A stretch of 64,000 nt of DNA from Uliginosibacterium aquaticum (lineage in GTDB: Bacteria; Pseudomonadota; Gammaproteobacteria; Burkholderiales; Rhodocyclaceae), in contig NZ_JABCSC020000001.1 of assembly GCF_012972705.2 (NCBI RefSeq), positions 310,001 to 374,000 on the forward strand, given 5' to 3'. The notes beneath the pieces are model-generated. The model was not told where the DNA came from. It worked only from the letters and a program-made list of their open reading frames with translations, and made no database searches. Of the stretch, positions 27,167-36,605 are shown piece by piece (the first letter of the stretch is position 1; every line of letters begins with the position of its first letter). A program made the position numbers and the translations under genes.

Positions 27167-29005
27167 ATGTGTGGCATCGTCGCAGCCGTCGCCCAGCGCA
27201 ATATCGTGCCCATCCTCGTCGAAGGCCTCAAGCGCCTCGAATATCGTGGCTATGACTCCTGCGGCGTGGCCGTGCATCAGGATGGCGCCCTGCGCCGCGC
27301 GCGCTCCACCTCGCGGGTGGCTGAGCTGGATGCCCTGATCCACGAAGACAAGGTCGAAGGCTTTACCGGCATCGCGCACACCCGCTGGGCAACCCATGGC
27401 GTGCCGGCGGTGCGCAACGCACATCCGCATTTCTCGCGCGAGCGCATCGCCCTGGTGCACAACGGCATCATCGAGAACCACGACGAGCTGCGCGCCGAGC
27501 TGCGCGCCAAGGGCTACGAGTTTGCCAGCCAGACCGATACCGAAGTGATCGCTCACCTGGTTGATCATTGCTATGACGGTGATCTCTTCGCTGCCGTGAA
27601 ACAGGCCATCGTGCAGCTCAAGGGGGCCTATGCGATTGCCGTGTTCTGCCGCGACGAGCCGCATCGCGTGGTGGGCGCGCGCGCCGGTTCGCCCTTGATC
27701 CTCGGCGTGGGTGAAGGCGAGAACTTCCTTGCTTCAGACGCCATGGCACTGGCTGGCGTCACCAACCAGATCGTGTATCTCGAAGAGGGCGATGTGGTCG
27801 ATATGCAGCCCGGCAAGTTCTGGATCGAGGCGCGCCAGGGCGAGGGAGCGCAACTGGGTTTCGTGCGTGTCGAACGCGAAGTGCGCACGGTGTACGCCCA
27901 CTCCGGTGCTGCCGAGCTGGGGCCTTATCGTCACTTCATGCAGAAGGAGATCTTCGAGCAGCCGCGCGCGATTGGCGACACCCTGCAAGGCGTGGAACAT
28001 ATCAGTCCGGAGCTCTTTGGCGACGGTGCCTACAAGGTTTTCAAGGATATCGACTCGGTGCTGATCCTCGCCTGCGGCACCAGCTATTACGCTGGCTGCG
28101 CCGCCAAGTACTGGCTCGAATCGATTGCCGGCATCAGCACCCAGGTGGAAATCGCCAGCGAGTACCGTTATCGCGACAGCGTGCCGAATCCGCGCTCACT
28201 GGTGGTGACGATTTCCCAGTCTGGCGAAACCGCCGACACCATCGCGGCGCTCAAGCACGCGCGCAGCCTGGGCATGGAGCACACGCTCACCATCTGCAAC
28301 GTATCGACCAGCGCCATGGTGCGCGAATGCAAGCTGGCCTACATCACGCGTGCCGGCGTCGAGATTGGAGTGGCCTCCACCAAGGCTTTCACCACCCAGC
28401 TGGCAGGTCTGTTCCTGCTGACCCTGGCCATCGCCCAGACCCGTGGGCGCCTCAGCGATGCGCAGGAGGCCGATTACATCCGCCAGATGCGTCACCTACC
28501 GGTCGCGCTGCAGGCTGTGCTGGCGCTTGAACCGCAGATCATGAGCTGGAGCGAGGCCTTTGCGCGCAAGCACAATGCACTTTTCCTGGGGCGTGGCCTG
28601 CACTACCCGATCGCTCTGGAAGGCGCCTTGAAACTCAAGGAGATTTCCTACATCCACGCCGAGGCCTATCCGGCCGGCGAGCTCAAGCATGGCCCGCTGG
28701 CGCTGGTGGATGCCGAGATGCCGGTGGTGACGGTGGCACCGAATGATGCACTGGTCGACAAGCTCAAGAGCAACATGCAGGAAGTGCGTGCGCGGGGCGG
28801 CGAGCTCTATGTCTTCGCCGACGCCGACTCACGCATCGAGAGCGAGCCGGGCGTGCACGTCATCCGCATGCCCGAGCACTATGGTGCTCTGTCGCCCATC
28901 CTGCATGTGCTGCCGCTGCAGTTGCTGGCCTACCACACTGCCTGCGCCCGCGGCACGGACGTGGACAAGCCGCGCAATCTCGCCAAGAGCGTGACGGTGG
29001 AGTAA
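27167..29005 (+). CDS. glmS: Glutamine--fructose-6-phosphate aminotransferase (isomerizing)
   Basis: 612 residues. It makes glucosamine 6-phosphate from fructose 6-phosphate and glutamine, the entry step to peptidoglycan and LPS sugars. The start at 27167 places the nucleophile Cys directly after Met ([10 protein letters not shown]). The glutaminase domain keeps EYRGYDS and HTRWATHG. Two SIS domains follow, with CGTSYYAG and SQSGETADT in the first, and the C-terminus is the conserved ...KSVTVE. No glmS ribozyme is expected or seen. Its stop abuts the stop of the facing FHA gene. Confidence 0.97.
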   Translation: MCGIVAAVAQRNIVPILVEGLKRLEYRGYDSCGVAVHQDGALRRARSTSRVAELDALIHEDKVEGFTGIAHTRWATHGVPAVRNAHPHFSRERIALVHNGIIENHDELRAELRAKGYEFASQTDTEVIAHLVDHCYDGDLFAAVKQAIVQLKGAYAIAVFCRDEPHRVVGARAGSPLILGVGEGENFLASDAMALAGVTNQIVYLEEGDVVDMQPGKFWIEARQGEGAQLGFVRVEREVRTVYAHSGAAELGPYRHFMQKEIFEQPRAIGDTLQGVEHISPELFGDGAYKVFKDIDSVLILACGTSYYAGCAAKYWLESIAGISTQVEIASEYRYRDSVPNPRSLVVTISQSGETADTIAALKHARSLGMEHTLTICNVSTSAMVRECKLAYITRAGVEIGVASTKAFTTQLAGLFLLTLAIAQTRGRLSDAQEADYIRQMRHLPVALQAVLALEPQIMSWSEAFARKHNALFLGRGLHYPIALEGALKLKEISYIHAEAYPAGELKHGPLALVDAEMPVVTVAPNDALVDKLKSNMQEVRARGGELYVFADADSRIESEPGVHVIRMPEHYGALSPILHVLPLQLLAYHTACARGTDVDKPRNLAKSVTVE

Positions 29006-29974
29006 TCAGCGCAGGCCGATGTCGAAGTACACCACTTCGGCACCGACCTCGGTCGGCGAGTAGCCGAAGGCGATGCGGCCGCGCAAGGGCAGGTCCGCTT
29101 CGCCACGGCGCAGCACCACTTCGTTGCCGGCATCGTCGACCATGAAGGTGCCGTTGGTGCTGGTGTCGATCAGCACGAAGTGGTTGTGCCGCCACTCGAT
29201 GCGGGCGTGATGGCGCGAGGCGCGGCGATCAGCAATGACCAGATCGTTGCCTTCCTCGCGGCCGGCCAGCACCACTGGCTGGTTGTCCGAGACCGACAGG
29301 GTGTTCTTGTTGTGGCGCAGCATCAGTGAAGTACGCTGAGGCGCTGTGGCGGCCTGGTTGAAGACCGGCGACTGGCTGTGCGGGGCCGTGTCAAAAGCGT
29401 GCTGATCCAGGGCCAGTGAGGTGGAGGTCGGTGCGAAAGCTTCGACCACGCTGGGCGCGGCGGCCGGCGTGTGGCCCGGACGGAAAACATAGGCTTGCTG
29501 AGCAAAGCCGGCAACCTGTTCCGGGGAAAGCTGGCTGCGCACGTTGTCGGGCATGGCGTTGGCGCCCTCGCTGCTGACCAGGACCTGATCCGCCGGGGCC
29601 AAGGCGACCAGTTTGCGGGCATCGGCAATGACGGCATCGGCCGGTTGCTGGCTCATGGCATCCAGATTGCCCGCATGAATCGCAACCTGTACAGAGAGAG
29701 CTACGCCGGAGACCGGCGGCAACTGCTTGACGCGTGCGCGCAGGTCGAAGGCGGCCAGGGCGGCATTCTCGCCGCGTGGGAAGTGGGCGATCAGGGTGCG
29801 GCCGTCGGCCTGCACGATGTAGCCGCGGTAGGCGTCTATGGAGCGCTCTGCGCGGTTGCGGCAGCGCTCGACGGCGCGTTGGGTTTCCACTGCGCCCAGT
29901 TTGCCGAGCAGCGGCGCATCGCCGGTGACTTCGGCGATGAGCACGCAGGTGTCAGGAGTGGGCTGGCTGGTCAT
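29006..29974 (-). CDS. FHA-domain protein with a degenerate cyclase-like N-terminal domain
   Basis: 322 residues from the ATG at 29974. Residues 1-170 follow the class III adenylate/guanylate cyclase fold ([51 protein letters not shown]), but the metal-binding Asp pair and transition-state residues cannot be found. The C-terminal FHA domain is canonical: [26 protein letters not shown] and STNGTFMV, a phosphothreonine-binding surface. It overlaps ttcA by 23 bases and meets glmS tail to tail with no gap. Role unknown; it may read Ser/Thr phosphorylation. Confidence 0.82.
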   Translation of the reverse strand: MTSQPTPDTCVLIAEVTGDAPLLGKLGAVETQRAVERCRNRAERSIDAYRGYIVQADGRTLIAHFPRGENAALAAFDLRARVKQLPPVSGVALSVQVAIHAGNLDAMSQQPADAVIADARKLVALAPADQVLVSSEGANAMPDNVRSQLSPEQVAGFAQQAYVFRPGHTPAAAPSVVEAFAPTSTSLALDQHAFDTAPHSQSPVFNQAATAPQRTSLMLRHNKNTLSVSDNQPVVLAGREEGNDLVIADRRASRHHARIEWRHNHFVLIDTSTNGTFMVDDAGNEVVLRRGEADLPLRGRIAFGYSPTEVGAEVVYFDIGLR

Positions 29975-30950
29975 CGCTCTGGAGACTCCAAGGGTTTGCA
30001 GTTCGGGTGTCAGGGCTGGCTTGATTCCAGAATACGGTGCTTGCACCGCTTGCCGCCAGCGGCGAAACGGGAAGATCAGGCGCGTCGAAAGCGATGTCGC
30101 CCTCGCCAATCACGGCATCGCGGGTCAGATCCTTGAAGCCGAACAGCGCATTATCCGCCAGATGGCTGGGCACGACGTTCTGCAAGGAGGTGGCGATCGA
30201 TTCGATGCGCCCCGGGAAAATGCGATCCCACTCGGCCAGCTGGGCCTTGATCAGCTTGCGCTGGGCGTTCTCCTGCGAACCGCACAGGTTGCAGGGGATG
30301 ATCGGGAAGTCCATGGCGCGCGCGTACTTGGCCACATCTTTCTCGGCACAGTAAGCCAGTGGGCGGATCACCATGTGCTGACCGTCGTCCGACAGCAGCT
30401 TGGGCGGCATGGCCTTGATCTTGCCGCCGAAGAACATGTTCAGGAACAGGGTTTCGATCAGGTCTTCACGGTGGTGGCCGAGCGCAATCTTTGTGGCACC
30501 GAGTTCCTGGGCCGTGCGGTAGATGATGGCGCGGCGCAGGCGCGAGCACAGCGAGCAGGTGGTTTTGCCCTCGGGGATTTTTTCCTTGACGATGGAATAG
30601 GTGTCCTCGGTGACGATGCGATATTCCACGCCTAGAGATTCGAAGTAGCGTGGCAGCACGTCCTCCGGGAAGCCTGGCTGGCGCTGATCGAGGTTCATCG
30701 CGATGATGCGGAAACTCACCGGCGCGCGTTCGCGCATGGCCATCAGCAGGTTGAGGAGCGCATAGGAATCCTTGCCGCCGGAGCAGCACACCATGACCAC
30801 GTCGCCTTCCTCAATCATGTTGAAGTCGGCAATGGCCTGGCCGATAGCGCGGGTAAGGCGCTTCTTCAGACGCTGGGCGGTGTTCGAAAGATCTTCGACG
30901 GAGATGCGGGACTGGATGGTTTCCACGGTGCGATGCTTGCTGCTGGACAA
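29952..30950 (-). CDS. ttcA: tRNA 2-thiocytidine synthetase TtcA
   Basis: About 332 residues. This Fe-S-dependent PP-loop enzyme thiolates C32 of certain tRNAs. The ATP loop is [14 protein letters not shown]. The two cluster motifs are [11 protein letters not shown] and [12 protein letters not shown], and the family phrase [13 protein letters not shown] is intact. The frame opens at a TTG (30950). A GTG at 30926 is an alternative, and a TATAAT at 30957-30962 leaves almost no leader for the TTG. The C-terminal 40 residues are diverged. Its stop lies inside the FHA gene. Confidence 0.93.
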   Translation of the reverse strand: MSSSKHRTVETIQSRISVEDLSNTAQRLKKRLTRAIGQAIADFNMIEEGDVVMVCCSGGKDSYALLNLLMAMRERAPVSFRIIAMNLDQRQPGFPEDVLPRYFESLGVEYRIVTEDTYSIVKEKIPEGKTTCSLCSRLRRAIIYRTAQELGATKIALGHHREDLIETLFLNMFFGGKIKAMPPKLLSDDGQHMVIRPLAYCAEKDVAKYARAMDFPIIPCNLCGSQENAQRKLIKAQLAEWDRIFPGRIESIATSLQNVVPSHLADNALFGFKDLTRDAVIGEGDIAFDAPDLPVSPLAASGASTVFWNQASPDTRTANPWSLQSDDQPAHS

Positions 30951-30956
30951 GTTCTG

Positions 30957-30962
30957 ATTATA
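30957..30962 (-). promoter_or_regulatory. Possible -10 element for ttcA
   Basis: The minus strand has a perfect TATAAT here. No convincing -35 hexamer stands 16-18 bases upstream. Initiation would be near 30950. Confidence 0.4.
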
Positions 30963-31079
30963 TCGGTGCGCTCCGCCTGACCGGGGTGACCCCGATCACA
31001 CTCGCGCAGATATTGCCTTGTTCCACGCAGGCTGGTACGCCGGCCGGCCCGGGTTTCGGGCGTTCCGTCTGAAAGCGGT

Positions 31080-32318
31080 TCAGCTTTCGCTGCGCCGACC
31101 CACCTGGATGCCCAGTTGCTTGAGCTTGCGGTAGAGGTGGGTGCGTTCCAGTCCGGTTTTCTCGGCCAGACGGGTGATGTTGCCGTCTTCGAGTTGCAGG
31201 TGGTGCTCGAAATAGATGCGTTCGAAGGTTTCACGCGCCTCGCGCAGCGGCAGATCCAGCGGCAGGGCGAGCGCTGCACTGGAGGCGCGGGAGACGAAGC
31301 GCACGACCTCATCGGCATTGATCTCGTCTTCCAGAGAACCAAGGGCCAGCGAGCGCACGGCGGCCTTCAGTTCGGGAAAGCCGCCGCCCCAGGGGCTGTT
31401 GCGCAGCGCGTTGAGTGCGCCGGTAGACAGCGTGCGTACTGGCACGTCACCGGTTTCGGCCAGATGTTGGAGGAGCTGGGTGACCATCTCGGGCAGCTCA
31501 TCCTTGAGCTCCAGCAGCGAGGGCGGCACCAGCGACACTTCAAACAGGCGGCGGACCAGCAACGGATCCCAGCCTTCCACGAGCAGTTCGTCGGCCGTGC
31601 GCGAGCAGGCGGCGAGCAGGCGTTGATCGTGTTTTTCGAGGCGATCAAGGGCGAAGGCGAGGTTCTTCTGCTGGGCGCGATTGAGCAGGCTCAGGTCTTC
31701 GATGAAGAGCATGCCGCCGCGCGCGGCCTCAAGATTCTGGATTTCGATCGGTTGGCCGAAGCTGCCCAGGTCCAGCCAAGGGCTACCCGCTGCCTGCAGG
31801 CTGCGGGCGCACAGTTCGGCCAGCGAGCCGGCGCCCACGCGCAGCAGCAGCACACGGCTCTTCTGGCAGAGCTGATCAAGGCGGCGGCGCAGATCGCGCA
31901 GTGGCGTGGAGCGAGTGAAGGCGTTCAGTGTGAGGTGAGTCTGGGCCTTGCTGGGCTGGCGCTGCAGGCCACGCTTGACGGTGGCAAGGAGCTTTTGCAG
32001 GGCGATCGGCTTTTCGAGAAAGTCCAGGGCACCGAAGCGGATCGCTTCCACCGCGGTATCGATGGTGCCGTGGCCGGACATCATGATCACCGGCATCGAC
32101 AGCAGGCCGGAGGCCGCCCATTCCTTGAGCAGGGTGACGCCATCAGTGTCCGGCATCCAGATGTCCAGCAGAACCAGATCCGGCCGTGCCGCCTGGCGGG
32201 CACTGCGGGCTGCCGTGGCATTTTCGGCAAGGATCACGTCGTAACCCTCGTCGCAGAGAATCTCCCGCAACAGTTCACGGATACCGATTTCGTCGTCAAC
32301 AACCAGAATCTTTGCCAT
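31080..32318 (-). CDS. ntrX: NtrX-like response regulator with degenerate AAA+ domain
   Basis: 412 residues. The receiver has ILVVDDEIGIRELL, the phospho-acceptor Asp52 in VLLDIWMPDTDG, and Lys in DFLEKPIALQKLL. The central region aligns by position with NtrC-type AAA+ domains, but the Walker A site reads RVGAGSLAELCA with no GKE/GKS. The part that should hold GAFTGA is missing, and the Walker B equivalent is GGMLFIEDLS. A Fis-type helix-turn-helix ends the protein (NITRLAEKTGLERTHLYRKL). It should bind DNA but not hydrolyse ATP or activate sigma-54. ntrY lies 25 bases upstream. Confidence 0.9.
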   Translation of the reverse strand: MAKILVVDDEIGIRELLREILCDEGYDVILAENATAARSARQAARPDLVLLDIWMPDTDGVTLLKEWAASGLLSMPVIMMSGHGTIDTAVEAIRFGALDFLEKPIALQKLLATVKRGLQRQPSKAQTHLTLNAFTRSTPLRDLRRRLDQLCQKSRVLLLRVGAGSLAELCARSLQAAGSPWLDLGSFGQPIEIQNLEAARGGMLFIEDLSLLNRAQQKNLAFALDRLEKHDQRLLAACSRTADELLVEGWDPLLVRRLFEVSLVPPSLLELKDELPEMVTQLLQHLAETGDVPVRTLSTGALNALRNSPWGGGFPELKAAVRSLALGSLEDEINADEVVRFVSRASSAALALPLDLPLREARETFERIYFEHHLQLEDGNITRLAEKTGLERTHLYRKLKQLGIQVGRRSES

Positions 32319-32343
32319 AGGTTCGGAGACTACCAGAGCAGGG

Positions 32344-34479
32344 TCAATTTGTTGTCGTTTCGCCCGGCGGCGTGGCGTCGAGCTTGGCCAGTCGCAGGCG
32401 CAGTTTTACTTCGGCACCGCCCTCGGGGCGATTGGCGATGAAAATCTCGCCACGGTGTTCCTCGATGATCTTGCGCACGATGGCCAGCCCCAGGCCCGAG
32501 CCGCGCGGCTTGGTGGTGACATAGGGCTCCATGGCGCGGCTGAGGATGTTGGGCGGGAAGCCACTGCCGTTGTCACGCACCACCAGCTCAACGCGCTTGC
32601 CATCCAGGCGCGTGACCAGTTCAACCAGCGGGGCCGTATGCTCGGCCACGGCATCCTGCGCGTTCTGTAGCAGGTTGTGGATGACCTGGCGCAACTGGCT
32701 GGCATCAGCCTGCACCAGGGGCAGGCCGGTAGCGAGGATCGGGCCGATCGGCACGGGCGCGGCTTCATACAGCATCAGCACTTCGCGCAGCAGGGCATTG
32801 AGATCCAGCGGGGCGAGCTGCGGCGCCGGTAGCCTGGCGTAGTCACGGAAGCCATTGACCAGGTTCTTCATGGCCTCGACCTGATTCACGATGGTCTGGG
32901 TGGAGCGATCGAGGAAGGCCCGGTCGGTGTCGCCCAGGCGGTCGGCCAGCTTGTGCTGCAGGCGTTCGGCGGAGAGCTGGATCGGTGTGAGCGGGTTCTT
33001 GATTTCGTGGGCCAGGCGGCGCGCCACTTCGGCCCAGGCTGCGTTGCGTTGTGCCGAGATGAGCTCGGAAATATCGTCGAACACCACCACGAAGCCGCCC
33101 GTGCTCTCGGGAAGCTGCGAGCCGTGCAGCAGCAAGGTCTGCACCGAGCCTTCGCCATGGGTGATTTCCAACTGACGGTGCCAGTCCGCCTCATGTTCGG
33201 CAAAGCCTGCCAGCACCGCATCGCGGAAGCTCAGGTGGGTCTGCCATTCGGCCAGGGGCACGGCTTCGAAGCCGATCAGATCGTCCTGCAGGATAGCGGT
33301 GGCTCCGCGGTTGGCTGCGCGCAGCTCGCCTTCGCTCGAGAAGGCCAGTACGCCGGCCGAGAGGTTGGCGAGCACGCTTTCCAGATAGGCCCGTGCGGCG
33401 TCGACAGCCGAGCGGTTTTTCTCGGCCAGTGCCCGCGCATCCTGCAACTGGCGGGTCATGCGGTTGAAGGATTGAGTCAGCACGCCCAGCTCGTCGCGGG
33501 CCGGCAAGGCTTGGCGTGGCGAGAGGTCGCCTGCCGCTACGGCCTGGGTGCCTTCGGCAAGGATCAGCAAGGGGGCCGAGAGTGAGCGCGCAAACAGGAA
33601 GGCTACTGCCATGGCGGCGAACATGGCCAGCAGCAGGGCCAGGGTCAGGGTCACGAGGTAAATGCTCTTGAGGCCCTGGCGCGAGAGCAGCAGTTCCTGA
33701 TAGTTGCGGTGCAGTTCCTGGATCTGGTCGGCGCTGTGGGCGAGTGCTTCCGGTACGGAGGCACGCACCTGCAGCAGCAAGGGGTCGACCTGCAGGAAGC
33801 GGCTCGGCACCGGTACGACCACACGCATCACGAGTTTTTCGCCCTCTCCTTCAACGGCACGATATCCCATCGATTGACGGGCCTGGCGCAGCTGAGCGGT
33901 GGCCGGTACGTCCGGCACCAGGCCGCCCTGCGCCGCGCCCGTGGAGCTGACAACGCGCCCGCTGGTGGTGAGGAGGGTGATCTCGTCGGCGTCGAGACGC
34001 TCGCGCAGGCGGATCAGGGCTGGCAGGCTGGGTGGGGTGAGCTGGTCGCCGAGCTCCAGGGCGACGTTGCGACTGCGCTCGGCCAACTGGTCGAGCAGGG
34101 CATCCAACGCGCTGCGACCGAGGGTGATGCCGGACTCCAGGGCCGAGTCAACGCGCACGTTGTACCAGGACTCGATCGAGCGCACCGCGAACTGCACAGA
34201 GATCACGTAGATCAGGGTGCCGGGAGCAATCGCGAGCAGCAGGAACATGCCGATCAGCTTGAGCTTGAGGCGGGAGCCGAACTGGCGCGAGCGGTATTCG
34301 ATCCACAGCTTGCGCAGTTGCAGGCCGACCAGCACCGCCAGCGCCACGGCCAGCGCAATGTTCAGCCCCAGCAGGACCGGATAGTTGTGGGCAAAGAGCG
34401 AGGAGTTGGCGCCTGCCGAGGCCAGCAGGAAGAGCAGGATGGCGCCCAGCGCGAGCACGACAATGAGCAGTCGCCTCAT
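32344..34479 (-). CDS. ntrY: NtrY-like membrane sensor histidine kinase
   Basis: 711 residues. Three hydrophobic segments near the N-terminus (about 4-22, 35-56 and 75-97) are followed by a periplasmic domain and a fourth TM (about 270-297, VTLTLALLLAMFAAMAVAFL). HAMP and PAS domains come next. The kinase core has H-box RRLAHEIKNPLTPIQLSAER, N-box NLLQNAQDAV and G-boxes DNGSGFP and GSGLGLAIV. It overlaps DUF4390 by 4 bases and precedes ntrX. Family members sense redox or nitrogen status; the signal here is unknown. Confidence 0.93.
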   Translation of the reverse strand: MRRLLIVVLALGAILLFLLASAGANSSLFAHNYPVLLGLNIALAVALAVLVGLQLRKLWIEYRSRQFGSRLKLKLIGMFLLLAIAPGTLIYVISVQFAVRSIESWYNVRVDSALESGITLGRSALDALLDQLAERSRNVALELGDQLTPPSLPALIRLRERLDADEITLLTTSGRVVSSTGAAQGGLVPDVPATAQLRQARQSMGYRAVEGEGEKLVMRVVVPVPSRFLQVDPLLLQVRASVPEALAHSADQIQELHRNYQELLLSRQGLKSIYLVTLTLALLLAMFAAMAVAFLFARSLSAPLLILAEGTQAVAAGDLSPRQALPARDELGVLTQSFNRMTRQLQDARALAEKNRSAVDAARAYLESVLANLSAGVLAFSSEGELRAANRGATAILQDDLIGFEAVPLAEWQTHLSFRDAVLAGFAEHEADWHRQLEITHGEGSVQTLLLHGSQLPESTGGFVVVFDDISELISAQRNAAWAEVARRLAHEIKNPLTPIQLSAERLQHKLADRLGDTDRAFLDRSTQTIVNQVEAMKNLVNGFRDYARLPAPQLAPLDLNALLREVLMLYEAAPVPIGPILATGLPLVQADASQLRQVIHNLLQNAQDAVAEHTAPLVELVTRLDGKRVELVVRDNGSGFPPNILSRAMEPYVTTKPRGSGLGLAIVRKIIEEHRGEIFIANRPEGGAEVKLRLRLAKLDATPPGETTTN

Positions 34480-35048
34480 CGCGGATCAGGCCCTTGAGCA
34501 AGGAAATTCCACTGCACCCAGCCGGTAGAGACATCCAGCTCGCGATTACCGAAGACCACGACCTGAAAGGGCTTGGGCAATTGCGACATGTCCAGCCGGA
34601 AACGCAGCGAGGCCTTGTAGGTCTCGCCGGGTGTGAGGCGGTTGCGGTCGATCACCGACCAGTTGCGGATCGATAGCAGGGCGCGCAGGGCATCCTCGAA
34701 GCTGCCGAAGCTGCGGTGGATGCTGCCTACCGAGAGGCGATACTGACGGGTGAGGGCGTGATAGGAGAGGCGGAAGTCCAGATTCCGCTCGACCACGCTC
34801 TCATCGAGCCAGTACCAGCGTGCGCGGGTCAGGGTGAATTCAGCCTGAAAGGGGATCGAAACCCCGCTGGCGATCATTTCCTCCAGGCGCGGATTGGCCT
34901 GCATCTCGAGCGACGCATTGACCACATACACCTGATCGACCGGGACGATCTCCTGGAAGCGGAAGTCCAGCCCCTTGCCGGCCGCCAGCGCGGCCGGCGC
35001 GCAGAGCAGCATGAAGCTCAGCAGCCACAGCCGGCGCAGCAGACACAT
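34476..35048 (-). CDS. DUF4390 exported protein
   Basis: 190 residues with a signal peptide, MCLLRRLWLLSFMLLCAPAA then LAAGKG. Conserved-looking parts are LEEMIASGVSIPFQAEFTLT, RWYWLDESV, HRSFGSFEDALRALLSIRNW and LDMSQLPKPFQV. The family is found almost only in the rsmB-DUF4390-ntrY-ntrX operon of betaproteobacteria, which supports a link to NtrYX signalling at the membrane; the role is not established. The start at 35048 is the only one with a signal peptide; the frame runs upstream into rsmB. It overlaps ntrY by 4 bases. Confidence 0.88.
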   Translation of the reverse strand: MCLLRRLWLLSFMLLCAPAALAAGKGLDFRFQEIVPVDQVYVVNASLEMQANPRLEEMIASGVSIPFQAEFTLTRARWYWLDESVVERNLDFRLSYHALTRQYRLSVGSIHRSFGSFEDALRALLSIRNWSVIDRNRLTPGETYKASLRFRLDMSQLPKPFQVVVFGNRELDVSTGWVQWNFLAQGPDPR

Positions 35049-35076
35049 GACGGCAGCCCTCGTCCCGAGCTGACGC

Positions 35077-36504
35077 TCAGGCGCTTTTCTCCAGCAGGGC
35101 GAAGTAGAAGCCGTCATGTTGCGCGGTGGGCAGCCAGTGTCTCTCGAATGTACCGTCCGGCAGGCGAGCGCGGCGGCAGTCCTTGTGGCGGGCGGCGAAG
35201 CGGGCGACCTGCCTTCCGTTCTCCTCTTCGAAGACGGAACAAGTGAGATAAAGCATTTTCCCGCCCGGCGCCAGCACTTGCCACAGGGCCTCGAGGATTT
35301 CGGCCTGAACCGTTGCAAAACCCGCAATGTCCTCTTCGCGGCGCAGCCACTTGATGTCCGGATGGCGACGCGCTACGCCCGAGGCGGAGCAGGGTACGTC
35401 GGCGAGGATGCGCTCGAAGGGCTGGCCGTTCCACCACTCGTCGAGATGGCGGCAGTCGGCCGTGCGGACTTCGGCAGAAAGGCCGAGGCGGGCAAGGTTG
35501 TCGCGCACGCGCTGGCTGCGCTTGTCTTCCACATCCAGTGCCAGCAAGGCGATGTCTGCGGACTCAAGCAGGTGAGCGGTCTTGCCACCGGGGGCGGCGC
35601 AGGCGTCCAGCACGCGCTGACCCGCGGCGAGATCCAGCAGCGCGGCCGCTTGCTGGGCGCCCCAGTCCTGCACCGAGACGCGGCCTTCGGCAAAGCCGGG
35701 CAGGCTGGAAACGGGCCGCGGTGTGTCGAGCTGAAGAGCCAGTGGGGCGAGTTCGGTGAAGGTGATTGCGGCCTCGGTGAGCTCGGCGCGGTAGGCGTCT
35801 GCGCTGCTGCGGCGCGGATTCACGCGCAGGCTCATCGGCGGGTGGGTGTTGTTGGCGGCCAGCAGGGCCTGCCAGTGCTCCGGATGCTGACGCTGTACGG
35901 CCTTGATCCACCAGGCGGCATGGCGCCAGTGCGCGGCGGGGTCGGCATCGGCGGCGGCAAGCAGGGCGGCCCACTGACGTAGCGCGTTGCGCAGCACGCC
36001 ATTGACCAGCGCCTTGAGGCGCCCCTCGGCGAGGCGGGCGGCGGCTTCAACGGCCTGATCGACGACGGTGTGGGCGGTGTCCGGCCGGGTTTCGAGGCGG
36101 TAGAGGGCAAGCAGCAGCAGAGCTTCGATGCGTGGCTCCTCAAGCGGCTTGCTGAGCAGCTTGGCGAGAATGAAGCTGCCGCGCCCGCAGTCACGTAGGG
36201 TGCCGTAGAGCAGATCCTGCACAGCGCCGCGGGTCGCCGGCAGCAGGTCCGGGTAGGCTTGCCACAGGCCCAGCAGGCCGTCGTTCAGCGCATAGCCCTT
36301 GAGCACGGCGGCAAGGCCATCGCTGGCAACCAGCAAGGCTTCGCCGAGCGTGCCGGCGGCCAGTGGTGGCAAGGCCGGGCCGCGTGGGCGGTGATCACGG
36401 GCTGGCGGGGGGGTACGGGAGTCCTGCGTGGGGCGGGAGCGGGCGGGGCCACGGCCGGTGGCCGGGCGGGCGCCGGTGCGGCGGGGGAAAGGTTTCTTGT
36501 CCAT
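35077..36504 (-). CDS. rsmB: 16S rRNA (cytosine967-C5)-methyltransferase RsmB
   Basis: 475 residues. The first 45 are a basic Pro/Arg-rich tail (RRTGARPATGRGPARSRPTQ) unlike the compact start of E. coli RsmB. A NusB-like domain follows, then the SAM methyltransferase core: VLDACAAPGGKTAHLLE binds SAM, and the two catalytic cysteines lie in DVPCSASGV and YLTCSVFEEEN. It heads the operon with DUF4390 and ntrYX. A TACAAT 6 bases upstream of the ATG hints at a very short or absent leader, which is weak evidence. Confidence 0.94.
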   Translation of the reverse strand: MDKKPFPRRTGARPATGRGPARSRPTQDSRTPPPARDHRPRGPALPPLAAGTLGEALLVASDGLAAVLKGYALNDGLLGLWQAYPDLLPATRGAVQDLLYGTLRDCGRGSFILAKLLSKPLEEPRIEALLLLALYRLETRPDTAHTVVDQAVEAAARLAEGRLKALVNGVLRNALRQWAALLAAADADPAAHWRHAAWWIKAVQRQHPEHWQALLAANNTHPPMSLRVNPRRSSADAYRAELTEAAITFTELAPLALQLDTPRPVSSLPGFAEGRVSVQDWGAQQAAALLDLAAGQRVLDACAAPGGKTAHLLESADIALLALDVEDKRSQRVRDNLARLGLSAEVRTADCRHLDEWWNGQPFERILADVPCSASGVARRHPDIKWLRREEDIAGFATVQAEILEALWQVLAPGGKMLYLTCSVFEEENGRQVARFAARHKDCRRARLPDGTFERHWLPTAQHDGFYFALLEKSA

Positions 36505-36565
36505 GCCCGCATTGTACGGGTTCGGCTCTGCGGAGGCGGGAGACGAAGCGCTTGCAGCGCCTCAG

Positions 36566-36599
36566 TGAGCGCAGCGATGGTGCTGGATCGCTGCGCTCA
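36566..36599. terminator. Perfect hairpin after the PilT-like gene
   Basis: TGAGCGCAGCGAT and ATCGCTGCGCTCA are 13-base perfect arms around an 8-base loop. It lies between the stop of the PilT-like gene and the start of rsmB. There is no T tract, so a terminator role is only likely. Confidence 0.55.
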
Positions 36600-36605
36600 A
36601 GCCCG

